Assembly: GCA_945861965.1 (NCBI GenBank)
Contig: CAMAWM010000006.1
Coordinates: forward strand, 1 to 64,000
Length of the DNA: 64,000 nucleotides
DNA from: Chitinophaga pinensis
GTDB taxonomy: Bacteria; Bacteroidota; Bacteroidia; UKL13-3
Reading direction: 5' to 3'
The stretch's first letter is position 1, and every line of letters starts with the position of its first letter. The notes beneath the pieces are model-generated. The model was not told where the DNA came from and did no database searches. It saw nothing but the letters and a program-made list of their open reading frames with translations. Position numbers and translations under genes: made by a program. Positions 55,382-63,218 of the stretch are shown here, in pieces.

Positions 55382-55933
55382 TTATTTTGAAATGTAAGTA
55401 GTTAATAATTCTTTTCTTGCCTGATTTAATTTTCCAGCTATGCTTGCATCGTACATTCTATCGCCCATTTGTACTATCATTCCACCAATCAATTCGGGCT
55501 CTACAATATTTTTTAATTCTACCTTCATTCCACTTTCTTTTTGAAGAAAATTAATGATTTGTTTTTGCGTTGCATCACTTATTGCTACGGCAGTTTTAAC
55601 AGTTGCTCTGGTAATTTTATTGATATCGTTGTATTGATTGATAAATGAATTTGCAATGACTTTCATAAATGATTCGCGCCTTTTACGAACTATGATGCCA
55701 AAAAAATCAATGCTAAGTTTATTGAAATTCTTTTCGAAAATCTGCTTTAAAATTGACATTTTTTTGTCGCTGTGAACGATCGGATTTTTTAATAAATTTT
55801 CCAGCGAAACATTTTCAGAAATAGTTTTCAGCAGTGATTGCATATCGTTGTACACTGCATCCAAAATATTTTGTTGCTGTGCTAATCCAATCAATGACTT
55901 TGCGTATCTGTTTGCTATTCTGTATTCCGACAT
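55382..55933 (-). CDS. atpH: F1Fo ATP synthase subunit delta
   Basis: Peripheral-stalk cap that joins subunit b to the F1 crown. 183 residues, mainly helical; the N-terminal [15 protein letters not shown] and the late [19 protein letters not shown] plus a C-terminal short helix are typical of OSCP/delta. ATG start, four bases after the atpF stop. Confidence 0.95.
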   Translation of the reverse strand: MSEYRIANRYAKSLIGLAQQQNILDAVYNDMQSLLKTISENVSLENLLKNPIVHSDKKMSILKQIFEKNFNKLSIDFFGIIVRKRRESFMKVIANSFINQYNDINKITRATVKTAVAISDATQKQIINFLQKESGMKVELKNIVEPELIGGMIVQMGDRMYDASIAGKLNQARKELLTTYISK

Positions 55934-55937
55934 GCTG

Positions 55938-56432
55938 TTATTTCAGATTCAAATTTTTCAAATTCTCATTCACCAATGCTTCTTGTTGTTGTCTGTCTTC
56001 CATTTTGCTGCGAAGAATTTTTTCAGCCAAATCCACTGTTAGCGTAGCAACTTGCGTTTTCAACTGATTCATTGCATTGATTTTTTCTTTTTCAATGGCC
56101 TCAGTTGCCGAAGCTACTTTTTTACGAAATTCTTCATCTGCACTTTTTTTAGCTTGTGCAATAATGTTGTCTTTCATATCGCTTGCTTCTTTTAGCATTT
56201 TATCGCGTTCTACTCTGGCTTCGTTTAGCAAACGCTCGTTATCCGATTTCAATGCATCCATTTTTTTGCGCGCATTTTCTGCTGCGTTTAATGCATCGGA
56301 TATTGAGTCTTCGCGTTCCTTTATAGATTTGATAATGGGCTTCCAAGCATACTTTGAAAGTATGTATAATACAATTCCGAATGTCAATGTCATCCAGAAT
56401 AGTAGTCCAATACCGGGTTTTACTAATTCCAT
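55938..56432 (-). CDS. atpF: F1Fo ATP synthase subunit b
   Basis: Peripheral stalk of the Fo part. One N-terminal membrane helix (~5-26, GIGLLFWMTLTFGIVLYILS) followed by a long charged helix (~35-150) that forms the dimeric coiled coil; 164 residues is normal. The gene sits between atpE and atpH. Confidence 0.95.
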   Translation of the reverse strand: MELVKPGIGLLFWMTLTFGIVLYILSKYAWKPIIKSIKEREDSISDALNAAENARKKMDALKSDNERLLNEARVERDKMLKEASDMKDNIIAQAKKSADEEFRKKVASATEAIEKEKINAMNQLKTQVATLTVDLAEKILRSKMEDRQQQEALVNENLKNLNLK

Positions 56433-56526
56433 TTTTATTTGATTTAATTAATGTGTTAACGAGTCAATACACTTAGTTGAATTCCAGAAAAAAATTTCGG
56501 AATCTGCGTAAAAACTTTTAAAAAAA

Positions 56527-56805
<279 letters not shown>

Positions 56806-56820
56806 TTAATTATTAATTGT

Positions 56821-58008
56821 TTAATGAGATTCTTCGTTATGATGCTCTTCTAATGCCATTCCAAAATAAAGCGCAGAAAGCAAAGTGAAAACATACGCTT
56901 GTAAAAATGCAACTAGCAACTCAAGCATATTCATAAAAATACTGAACGCAACTGAAAGTAATGAAACTCCCAAACCCAATCCTACATTCATTTCGCCAAA
57001 AATAAAAATGAGACTCATGAATCCAAGAATAATGATGTGGCCTGCTGTAATGTTTGCAAACAATCGCAACATCAACACGAATGGTTTTGAAAACACACCA
57101 ATGATTTCAACTATTGGCATTAAAGGAATAGGAAATTTTAACCACCACGGAACTCCAGGCGTATTTATAATGTGCATCCAATAATTTTTATTGGTGTTGG
57201 CACAGGTTATAATGAAAGTTCCTAAAGCCAAAATTAAAGTAACAGCAATATTTCCGGTTACGTTTGCTCCGCCTGGGAAAAACGGAATCAATCCGAATAA
57301 ATTGTTTATGAAAATAAAGAAAAATATGGTTAAAAGATAGGGCAAAAATTTCTCGTATTTTGGTCCGATAGATGGCTTAACAACTTCGTCTCTCAAAAAA
57401 ATTATAAGCGGCTCAACAAATGACTGAATACCTTTTGGCGCTTTTAAATTGTTTTTGCGATAACGTTTTGCAATTGAAAGCATAATCCAACACAAAACAA
57501 ATACTGCAAAAAACATGGCTGCAACAATTTTTGTAATGGATAAATCATAAAATTTTGCTTCTTTGTTTACGGTACCATCATGGTTTAATGCTAGTATATG
57601 ATTGCCTTCAATTTTATATCCTTCGTAGTTTGCATGTCCGTGCTCAAATCTGCTTGATGAAAATAATTTTAATCCAGTTTCGCCATAAATAATTATTGGC
57701 AATGGAATTGAAATGTGCTTATGTCCAATGGTAGCAATGTGCCAATCGTGCGCATCGGTAACGTGTCCCATAATAATTTCACCTGGTTTTATTTTTTCTT
57801 CTATTGCATGAATTTCAGTTTCTGCATGTTCTAATTTGCTTTCATCATGATGAGCGACAACACTATCTGAAACTATTTCATTGGCATGATGTTTAGCAGA
57901 TTTTTCTTCGTGACTTGAAAAGGCAGTATTTACCCAAGCGGTAGCTATTAGCAAAATTATGGACGAAAAGAAGATTAATCGTTTCGTTTTCTTATTGTTA
58001 GCTTGCAT
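56821..58008 (-). CDS. atpB: F1Fo ATP synthase subunit a
   Basis: Proton channel of Fo, 395 residues, longer than the ~270 of E. coli. An N-terminal signal-like helix (~10-30) is followed by a periplasmic extension rich in His and Glu (~31-135, e.g. AHHDESKLEHAETEIHA), then the membrane domain (~155-390). The essential Arg is in the segment FVLMLRLFANITAGH (~301-315). Such extensions are common in Bacteroidota. Its start overlaps the upstream gene's end by 11 bases. Confidence 0.95.
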   Translation of the reverse strand: MQANNKKTKRLIFFSSIILLIATAWVNTAFSSHEEKSAKHHANEIVSDSVVAHHDESKLEHAETEIHAIEEKIKPGEIIMGHVTDAHDWHIATIGHKHISIPLPIIIYGETGLKLFSSSRFEHGHANYEGYKIEGNHILALNHDGTVNKEAKFYDLSITKIVAAMFFAVFVLCWIMLSIAKRYRKNNLKAPKGIQSFVEPLIIFLRDEVVKPSIGPKYEKFLPYLLTIFFFIFINNLFGLIPFFPGGANVTGNIAVTLILALGTFIITCANTNKNYWMHIINTPGVPWWLKFPIPLMPIVEIIGVFSKPFVLMLRLFANITAGHIIILGFMSLIFIFGEMNVGLGLGVSLLSVAFSIFMNMLELLVAFLQAYVFTLLSALYFGMALEEHHNEESH

Positions 58009-58405
58009 TTGCAGGATTTTTTTTCTCAGAATCGGGGCGCAAATTAACTGTTAAGATTAAAACTTCAAACACAGAAAAAAATAAATAAATTAACATGTAC
58101 GCTAACACAAATGCCAACTGCATTTTCGGGGTGAATATGATATAAATTAGCAGCGGAAAAAACGAAAAAACAAAACGCAATCCCATTGCTCCATAAGTGC
58201 GTGTTAAAAAGGTTTTATTTTCTTTTTTTAATCCCGAAAGTGAGATAAAATAAACGATAACAGTAAGCGCAATAAAGTACGCTAAAACTATCCAAATAAA
58301 ATTAGCTAAAAAAACTTTGCTTTGTGTGTTTTGAAACAAACCAATAGCACACGAAATACATGCAGTTAATAAAAAAAGTTTTCTGAAAAATAATTTGTTT
58401 GTCAT
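57998..58405 (-). CDS. Small membrane protein upstream of atpB (AtpI-like)
   Basis: 135 residues from ATG 58405 with four predicted membrane helices (LFLLTACISCAIGLF, FIWIVLAYFIALTVIVYFI, LRFVFSFFPLLIYIIF, LAFVLAYMLIYLFFSVFEVL). Its position as first gene of the ATP synthase unit and its overlap of 11 bases with atpB suggest the AtpI-type assembly-factor role, but sequence similarity to AtpI is weak. A longer frame (58576) would add 57 residues that overlap the divergent lipoprotein gene on the opposite strand. Confidence 0.7.
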   Translation of the reverse strand: MTNKLFFRKLFLLTACISCAIGLFQNTQSKVFLANFIWIVLAYFIALTVIVYFISLSGLKKENKTFLTRTYGAMGLRFVFSFFPLLIYIIFTPKMQLAFVLAYMLIYLFFSVFEVLILTVNLRPDSEKKNPANAS

Positions 58406-58487
58406 TGGGTGGCGAAGGTAATGTTTTTTGTTGTTTGCTGCTTTGCTTATGATCATAAAAATTAAAAACTTTCGTTTTCTTTGCAAC

Positions 58488-58598
58488 ATGAGATTGATTA
58501 AAATAATATTACTCGTACTTCTGGCTGTATTTTTAATTGAAAGCACTTCGTCTTGCAGCAGCAGTAAAAAATGCAATTGCCCAAAACTACACAGATGA
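58488..58598 (+). CDS. Tiny lipoprotein (36 aa) with CSSSKKCNCPK tail
   Basis: ATG at 58488 opens a hydrophobic signal (MRLIKIILLVLLAVFLIE) with lipobox TSSC (Cys23), followed by only 13 mature residues containing two further cysteines (KKCNCPK). I recall similarly short C(S)SSK-type lipoproteins with a C-x-C-P tail in other Bacteroidota, where they precede unrelated genes. Its TGA overlaps the ATG of the glycosyltransferase (ATGA at 58595-58598), indicating translational coupling. It is too short for most gene finders. Confidence 0.7.
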   Translation: MRLIKIILLVLLAVFLIESTSSCSSSKKCNCPKLHR

Positions 58599-59398
58599 GT
58601 TCGCCATTAATCAGTTTAATTACGGTTACTTTTAATGCAGAAAAATTGGTTGCCGACACTTTAAAGTCAGCTATTGAGCAATCGTATAAAAACATTGAGT
58701 TGATAGTAGTTGATGGTGGATCAAGTGACAAAACCCTAGAAAATGTAAAACAATTTTCAGCCCAAATTGGCACCCTTATTTCTGAACCAGATTGTGGAAT
58801 TTACGATGCCATGAATAAAGGAATTAAAGCTGCAAAAGGAGAATGGATTTATTTTTTGAATTCAGGAGACGCCTTTTACGATCAACATGTTTTGCAAAAT
58901 ATTTTTAGTCATTCGGTCGAATCATTCGATTTGATTTACGCCAAAGTTAAAACCAAAAACGAACCAACGGGTATCAATTATATTACTGGCAGACCAATTG
59001 TATTCAAGGATTTTTTTTCAAAATATCCCATTTGCCATCAAGCAACTTTTACACGTAAATCTGTTTTTGAAAAAATGAATTATTTCAACACTCGGTATAA
59101 ACTGGCAGCCGATACCGAATGGTTTGCACGGTTTTTTAAAACACCGCAAACAAAGGCAATTTTTATAGATCAAATTGTAGCCTATTACGATATACAAGGA
59201 ACAACGTATCACAAAAGAATGGATGGATACAAAGAGTATTTGCATTTTGGATTCAAGCATTTTCCCTGGTATATTTCTTTGAAAAATTATTGCAACTATC
59301 CTTTGCTTTGGTTGAAAGTGAAGCTTATTAGGATGTTTCAAAACACTCCTATTTTTAAAACTTATAGACGAATAAAATTTAAAGGTACATTAAAATAA
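58595..59398 (+). CDS. Family 2 glycosyltransferase
   Basis: GT-A fold sugar transferase of 267 residues, predicted cytosolic or membrane-associated. LISLITVTFNAEKLVADTLK (about 5-24), IELIVVDGGSSDKTLE (about 35-50) and the nucleotide-sugar acid motif with FLNSGDAFYD (about 86-95) match GT2 enzymes; CHQATFTRKSVFEK and ADTEWFARF follow in the order seen in WcaA/PGL-like transferases. The acceptor is unknown; a cell-envelope polysaccharide is likely. ATG 58595 is preferred over 58571 because it overlaps the TGA of the upstream gene. Confidence 0.9.
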   Translation: MSSPLISLITVTFNAEKLVADTLKSAIEQSYKNIELIVVDGGSSDKTLENVKQFSAQIGTLISEPDCGIYDAMNKGIKAAKGEWIYFLNSGDAFYDQHVLQNIFSHSVESFDLIYAKVKTKNEPTGINYITGRPIVFKDFFSKYPICHQATFTRKSVFEKMNYFNTRYKLAADTEWFARFFKTPQTKAIFIDQIVAYYDIQGTTYHKRMDGYKEYLHFGFKHFPWYISLKNYCNYPLLWLKVKLIRMFQNTPIFKTYRRIKFKGTLK

Positions 59399-59450
59399 AT
59401 TTAATTTTTTCGAAACGATTAAAATGTAATTTGCCTCCCGTTTTAAGTTT

Positions 59451-60473
59451 ATGCAAAAGAAAATCAGAAGCATATTTTTAGTGTTTTTAATAACTGAAAT
59501 TTTTTTTTCAGCAACTAAAATTCACGCACAAATTCTTCCTAGTTATGGCAACAGCCGAACCGGTGGAAGTGGAATGCAATTTCTAAAAAATCATTTTGAT
59601 GCAAGATCAACTGCTATGAGTGGCGCTGTGGTGGGATTGATTGACGACCCTTCGGCATTGTTTTGGAATCCGGCCGGAATCACAAAAGTTGATACCGCAA
59701 AAGTGCATGTGATGATTTCTCGTGTTAGTTATTTTGCCAATATCAATTCGAATTTTGCAGCCATTGTTTTCAAACCCGGAAAATTAAGTTATGTGGGCAT
59801 TAGCGTTATAAGCATGAATTATGGCGACAATGACGAAACTACCGAATATCAACCCAATGGAACCGGAAGAAAATTAATTCTTGGAAATACTTTGTTTGGT
59901 TTGAGTTATGCCAAAATCTTGACCAATAATTTTAGCTTTGGATTGTCGGCAAAATGGGCAAACGAAGTATTGACAAATGTGGTAACTAACAATTTTTTAT
60001 TTGATATAGGATTGACATACGATGTTGGAATAAACTATTCAAGATTTGGTGTTTCGTTCAGCAATTTTGGTTTGAATGTTTCGCCTGAAGGCGAAGTAAA
60101 AATTTTAAACTTGTACAAAGAACAAAACGTAAATACTTTTCAGGAAATTTCGGCACCTGGTTTTTTTCGTTTGGGATTTGCATTTGATCCCATTCATCAA
60201 AAAGACCATATTGTAACTGTTGCTGGGCAGTTAAATCATCCAACAGACAATAACGAAACGCTTGCAATGGCTGCAGAATATTCGTGGCGAAATACACTTT
60301 TTGGGCGTAGCGGTTGGGAATTTGGAACAGATGAGACTTCTGCTTTTCCTTCGTTGGGAGTTGGATTTAATTTGTTGCGAAATTTTGGTGGCCTTCGTGT
60401 GGATTACAGTTTGGTTAACAAAGTAAGACTTGGAAATATAAATCGATTAACTTTGTCGTTTATGATTAAATAA
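59451..60473 (+). CDS. PorV/PorQ family outer-membrane protein (second copy)
   Basis: 340-residue barrel with signal peptide (~1-26, ends HAQ). NHFDARSTAMSGAVVGLIDD plus PSALFWNPAGI (~46-76) is the conserved family start, and the C-terminal strand ends LTLSFMIK. It differs in sequence from the copy at 13481 and is paired with a beta-propeller-like lipoprotein six bases downstream. Role in T9SS is possible but not shown. Confidence 0.85.
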   Translation: MQKKIRSIFLVFLITEIFFSATKIHAQILPSYGNSRTGGSGMQFLKNHFDARSTAMSGAVVGLIDDPSALFWNPAGITKVDTAKVHVMISRVSYFANINSNFAAIVFKPGKLSYVGISVISMNYGDNDETTEYQPNGTGRKLILGNTLFGLSYAKILTNNFSFGLSAKWANEVLTNVVTNNFLFDIGLTYDVGINYSRFGVSFSNFGLNVSPEGEVKILNLYKEQNVNTFQEISAPGFFRLGFAFDPIHQKDHIVTVAGQLNHPTDNNETLAMAAEYSWRNTLFGRSGWEFGTDETSAFPSLGVGFNLLRNFGGLRVDYSLVNKVRLGNINRLTLSFMIK

Positions 60474-60479
60474 AAATCC

Positions 60480-61700
60480 ATGAGAAATTTTTTTGCGCTA
60501 CTATTTTTTCTTTTTACAATTTCTTCATGTTCAATTTTCGGAGATAAAAACAATTCGACTGTTGACGATGTTTTAAAGCAAGGCGCCATTGATCCAAATC
60601 TAATTCAAAATGCAGTGAGTTATGTTCCAGTATTTCCATTTTTTTCGGGATTTAACAATCCCCTTGACGTGTTGGTTGGATACGATGAAATGATATATGT
60701 AGTGGACGAAAAAGGATTGAATATATTGGACCAAAAAGGAACACTTGCACTAATAATTCCCATTCAAGGCGCAACGGATGTAACGCAAGACCGAAGACTT
60801 CACACTTACGTTACCGGAAAAGTTCAAAGACAAGGCGGAACAGAAATGCTGAGTTGTGTGTTTCATTTAATTGGAACCGGACAAGGCAATTATCAATTCG
60901 TTGATACTTTGATTCATCCGTTTTGCGATGAGTCGCGAAGCAGCACACAATTTCGTGGAAACGATGATGTGGCAGTAGAATTTACTGGATTGGCGTGTTT
61001 GTACGATAACACTTTGTATGTGTCACGAACAGGACCACGAAACGAAACAAATACATTTATTAGGCCCGACAATGCCGTTTTGGTTTTTAATGAAAAAGGC
61101 GATAACATTTCGTATGCTGCCGGTTTAAATCCAAACGAATCGAGTTTAAAATCTGCTGTTGGCATTTCTTCAATTGCTACGCTAGCAGCTCCACCGCAAC
61201 GCATGCAAGGAATTAGTACAAGCAAAAATTTTACAATTACTTTGGCCAGTCAAAACACAAATTTAGAGTATCGCGCATTGCATATTTCGGTTTATGACGA
61301 TCCTGATTTAGGAACTATTTATAACGAAACACCAACGCTTTTAAGTTTTGATTACAGCAAAGGAAACCGATTTTTTTATGAACCCTTTCGATTTAAAAAA
61401 CCCGAAGACTGTTTTATCGCACCCGATGCATTGCAATACACATTTGTAGTAGATAGCGGAACCGATTCGGTTTATGTTTTTACCAATCAAGGCATCGAAG
61501 GTGTAAATCCTCCTGCCAATTCAAAATTAAAAAAACAAGTTATTGTTTCGTTTGGCGGAGTGGGTAGCGATGGTACATCAAGCGGACCTTTTGGACTAAA
61601 AGATCCAAGCGGAATTTGCTACAACCGCAAAATGATTTATGTAGCCGACAAAGGCAATAACCGAATTTGCAGATATAAATTAAGTACGGATTTGCAGTAA
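60480..61700 (+). CDS. Lipoprotein with NHL/propeller-like repeats (406 aa)
   Basis: Lipobox ISSC (Cys17). The mature protein has repeating strand units such as NPLDVLVGYDEMIYVVDEKG (~58-77), ALQYTFVVDSGTDSVYVFTN and DPSGICYNRKMIYVADKGNN (~375-394), each with a family-typical I/V-Y-V-x-D core, suggesting an NHL-like six-bladed propeller. It starts six bases after the PorV/PorQ-like gene and so is probably co-transcribed with it. The ligand is unknown. Confidence 0.8.
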   Translation: MRNFFALLFFLFTISSCSIFGDKNNSTVDDVLKQGAIDPNLIQNAVSYVPVFPFFSGFNNPLDVLVGYDEMIYVVDEKGLNILDQKGTLALIIPIQGATDVTQDRRLHTYVTGKVQRQGGTEMLSCVFHLIGTGQGNYQFVDTLIHPFCDESRSSTQFRGNDDVAVEFTGLACLYDNTLYVSRTGPRNETNTFIRPDNAVLVFNEKGDNISYAAGLNPNESSLKSAVGISSIATLAAPPQRMQGISTSKNFTITLASQNTNLEYRALHISVYDDPDLGTIYNETPTLLSFDYSKGNRFFYEPFRFKKPEDCFIAPDALQYTFVVDSGTDSVYVFTNQGIEGVNPPANSKLKKQVIVSFGGVGSDGTSSGPFGLKDPSGICYNRKMIYVADKGNNRICRYKLSTDLQ

Positions 61701-61809
61701 AATATCTGATTACTTAAAAAGATATATTTGTGAATATAACCGCTATTTTATGGATGTTATAAATAAGTTATAGTTAATTTTAAAATTTAAAAAAATTAAG
61801 GGACAATTT

Positions 61810-62838
61810 ATGACACCTAAAGAACAACAAATGGCTGACATATTAACCTCTGCCATTAAGGGAAATAATTTGATTGAGTTCAAATACGACAACGAATATA
61901 GGACTGTCGAACCTTTTTTATTTGGGGAGTTATATAATGTAAAACAATCATTTGAACAAGAGGGCAAATATGCATTAAGGGCTTGGCTTGTAAGGGGGTA
62001 TTCAAGTTTACCTGTCGACATTAGACCAGGTGATCGATGGAGAAAATATGAATTTAAAAGAATTATGGACATTACAATCTTAAATGAGACTTATAAAATT
62101 GTACGACCATTGTATAACCCCAATGACCAAGAATTTAAGAGAATTAATTATCGAATAAATGTGTATATTACTAAACTAGAGGCAAATATAGATGCCTATA
62201 TTAATGAAATAAATAAAACAAACTATTGCACTTTTGATGCTGATAAAATTCAAACAATTATTAAAGAATTAGTGCTTGCAAAAGATTTACCCCTTGAAAA
62301 AATGCAAGTCGCTTTTGATAAGTTGAAAAAAGAAACTGATGCCGACATACTTAAAATTGGTTCAGAATACGCAGGTGGTATTGTTATTTATTTGGATAAA
62401 ACAGGCAATCACGGTTTAGTATGTTCTGATGAATATTTTGGAGTAGCTATTTGGGGTGGTGATGGATTAATTGGTGCTAATGGTAATGGTATTGCTGATG
62501 GATCGGGTATGGCCAATACAAAAAAAATTGTAGAATTAGCAAGTTGGTATATTGAAAAAAGTTGGTTCAACACTACCAAAACACCCGCCCCAACCGCAGC
62601 ACGAATATGTTTAGAATCAAATTACAATAACTATAATGATTGGTACTTACCTACCAAAAAAGAGCTGAATTTAATATATCTAAACAAAGATAAGGTTGGC
62701 AGTTTTGCAAATTACAACTATTGGAGTTCCACCGAGTACAATAAATTCTACGCGTGGATACAGTACTTCAATAATGGCGAACAGAACTACGGCAGCAAGG
62801 ACAACGAATACAATGTTCGGGCTGTGAGGGCTTTTTAA
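61810..62838 (+). CDS. WYL-like and C-type-lectin-fold (Lcl/DUF1566) protein, candidate DGR target
   Basis: 342 residues without signal peptide or lipobox, so cytoplasmic. Residues ~8-105 resemble a WYL domain (LTSAIKGNNLIEFKYDNEYR, YALRAWLVRGY, YEFKRIMDITI). Residues ~106-185 are a helical linker. Residues ~188-342 are an Lcl_C/DUF1566 C-type-lectin-like domain (GGIVIYLDKTGNHGLVCSDE, NYNDWYLPTKKELNLIY, YWSSTEY) that ends in VRAVRAF directly at the stop. The final segment has the composition of a DGR variable region (separate entry). It lies in a gap between two housekeeping-like blocks and its start follows a TATATTTG box (61723-61730). The function is unknown. Confidence 0.8.
   Translation: MTPKEQQMADILTSAIKGNNLIEFKYDNEYRTVEPFLFGELYNVKQSFEQEGKYALRAWLVRGYSSLPVDIRPGDRWRKYEFKRIMDITILNETYKIVRPLYNPNDQEFKRINYRINVYITKLEANIDAYINEINKTNYCTFDADKIQTIIKELVLAKDLPLEKMQVAFDKLKKETDADILKIGSEYAGGIVIYLDKTGNHGLVCSDEYFGVAIWGGDGLIGANGNGIADGSGMANTKKIVELASWYIEKSWFNTTKTPAPTAARICLESNYNNYNDWYLPTKKELNLIYLNKDKVGSFANYNYWSSTEYNKFYAWIQYFNNGEQNYGSKDNEYNVRAVRAF
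62710..62838 (+). repeat. Candidate DGR variable region (VR)
   Basis: The last 42 sense codons plus stop. They encode an alternation of Asn, Tyr, Asp, Ser, Gly, Phe, Lys residues (EYNKFYAWIQYFNNGEQNYG) before VRAVRAF. Tyr codons here are TAC 6 of 7, against 4 of 20 in the rest of the gene, and AAC, GAC, TTC, GGC and AGC are frequent. GC content over the last 34 codons is about 44% by hand count. This is what A-specific mutagenesis of AAC codons yields. No template repeat is present in the window. Confidence 0.5.
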
Positions 62839-62865
62839 AATTTATCAATTTAACTATTTTAAATA

Positions 62866-62878
62866 ACCGCGTAGCGGT
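62866..62878 (+). other. GC-rich hairpin downstream of the candidate VR
   Basis: ACCGC-GTA-GCGGT, a 5-bp GC stem in an AT-rich spacer, 27 bases after the stop codon. DGR targets of the Bordetella phage type have a small hairpin just after the VR, so this may belong to the retrohoming target; it is short, so chance is not excluded. Confidence 0.35.
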
Positions 62879-62881
62879 CGA

Positions 62882-63013
62882 ATTTTTGCAGGTAAAAAGA
62901 ACTACGATTATTGGCGACAAATTTTTGAACACGGAAAAACATTAGACAATGTTCCCGTTTTAGCAAAACCAATAAACTATGTTGAAATGATAAAACCTTT
63001 GACCGATGACTAA
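62882..63013 (+). pseudogene. 3' remnant of an unrecognised gene
   Basis: A 43-codon frame from ATT TTT GCA GGT to TAA (63011-63013) with natural-looking protein composition (KKNYDYWRQIFEHGKTLDNV, then PVLAKPINYVEMIKPLTDD). Read upstream, the frame reaches a stop at 62864 without an initiation codon, so it is a C-terminal fragment left by a deletion or insertion. I do not recognise the parent family. Confidence 0.45.
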
Positions 63014-63165
63014 AAGCCGGACGCATAACACGGGTTTGCGAAAGCGGGGTTTCGTGATCCACAGACAGTTTTGTGCTCCGAAACCAGTCTGAACTCAAAG
63101 CCTTTTTCCTGAACCTTTTGAGCTTACCTATGTTTAATCGCAAAACCCATCTTACGATGTGAATA
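63014..63165. repeat. Nested inverted repeats, attC-like structured segment
   Basis: Imperfect outer arms 63022-63041 (CGCATAACACGGGTTTGCGA) and 63138-63156 pair with a few mismatches, enclosing inner inverted repeats: GGTTTCG/CGAAACC, CAGAC/GTCTG and CTCAAAG/CTTTTGAG. It is more GC-rich than its surroundings and begins straight after the TAA of the gene remnant. The left end GCATAAC equals an integron R'' core, but the right end (CTTACGA) does not preserve GTTRRRY. A decayed attC, a MITE or a structured RNA are all possible. Confidence 0.4.
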
Positions 63166-63181
63166 GAGATTATAAATGAAT

Positions 63182-63212
63182 TTTCCTGCCTTGTTTTTTC
63201 GTATTAAATTCG
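63182..63212 (+). promoter_or_regulatory. Candidate promoter of the inositol monophosphatase gene
   Basis: TTTC at 63182-63185, 19-base spacer, TAAATTCG at 63205-63212; the ATG is only 7 bases downstream, implying a nearly leaderless mRNA. The -33/-7 pattern (TTTC / TA-n-n-TTCG) is the same as upstream of tRNA-Gln. Confidence 0.4.
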
Positions 63213-63218
63213 CCCAAA

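Noticed and set aside
58406-58576. 57-residue N-terminal extension of the AtpI-like protein
   Set aside because: Non-conserved-looking, overlaps the divergent lipoprotein and glycosyltransferase starts; ATG 58405 directly precedes the first helix.
62890-62930. Possible DGR template repeat (an N-Y-x-Y-W-like stretch resembles the VR start)
   Set aside because: Similarity spans only about 15 bases, mismatches are not adenine-specific, and the rest does not match the VR.
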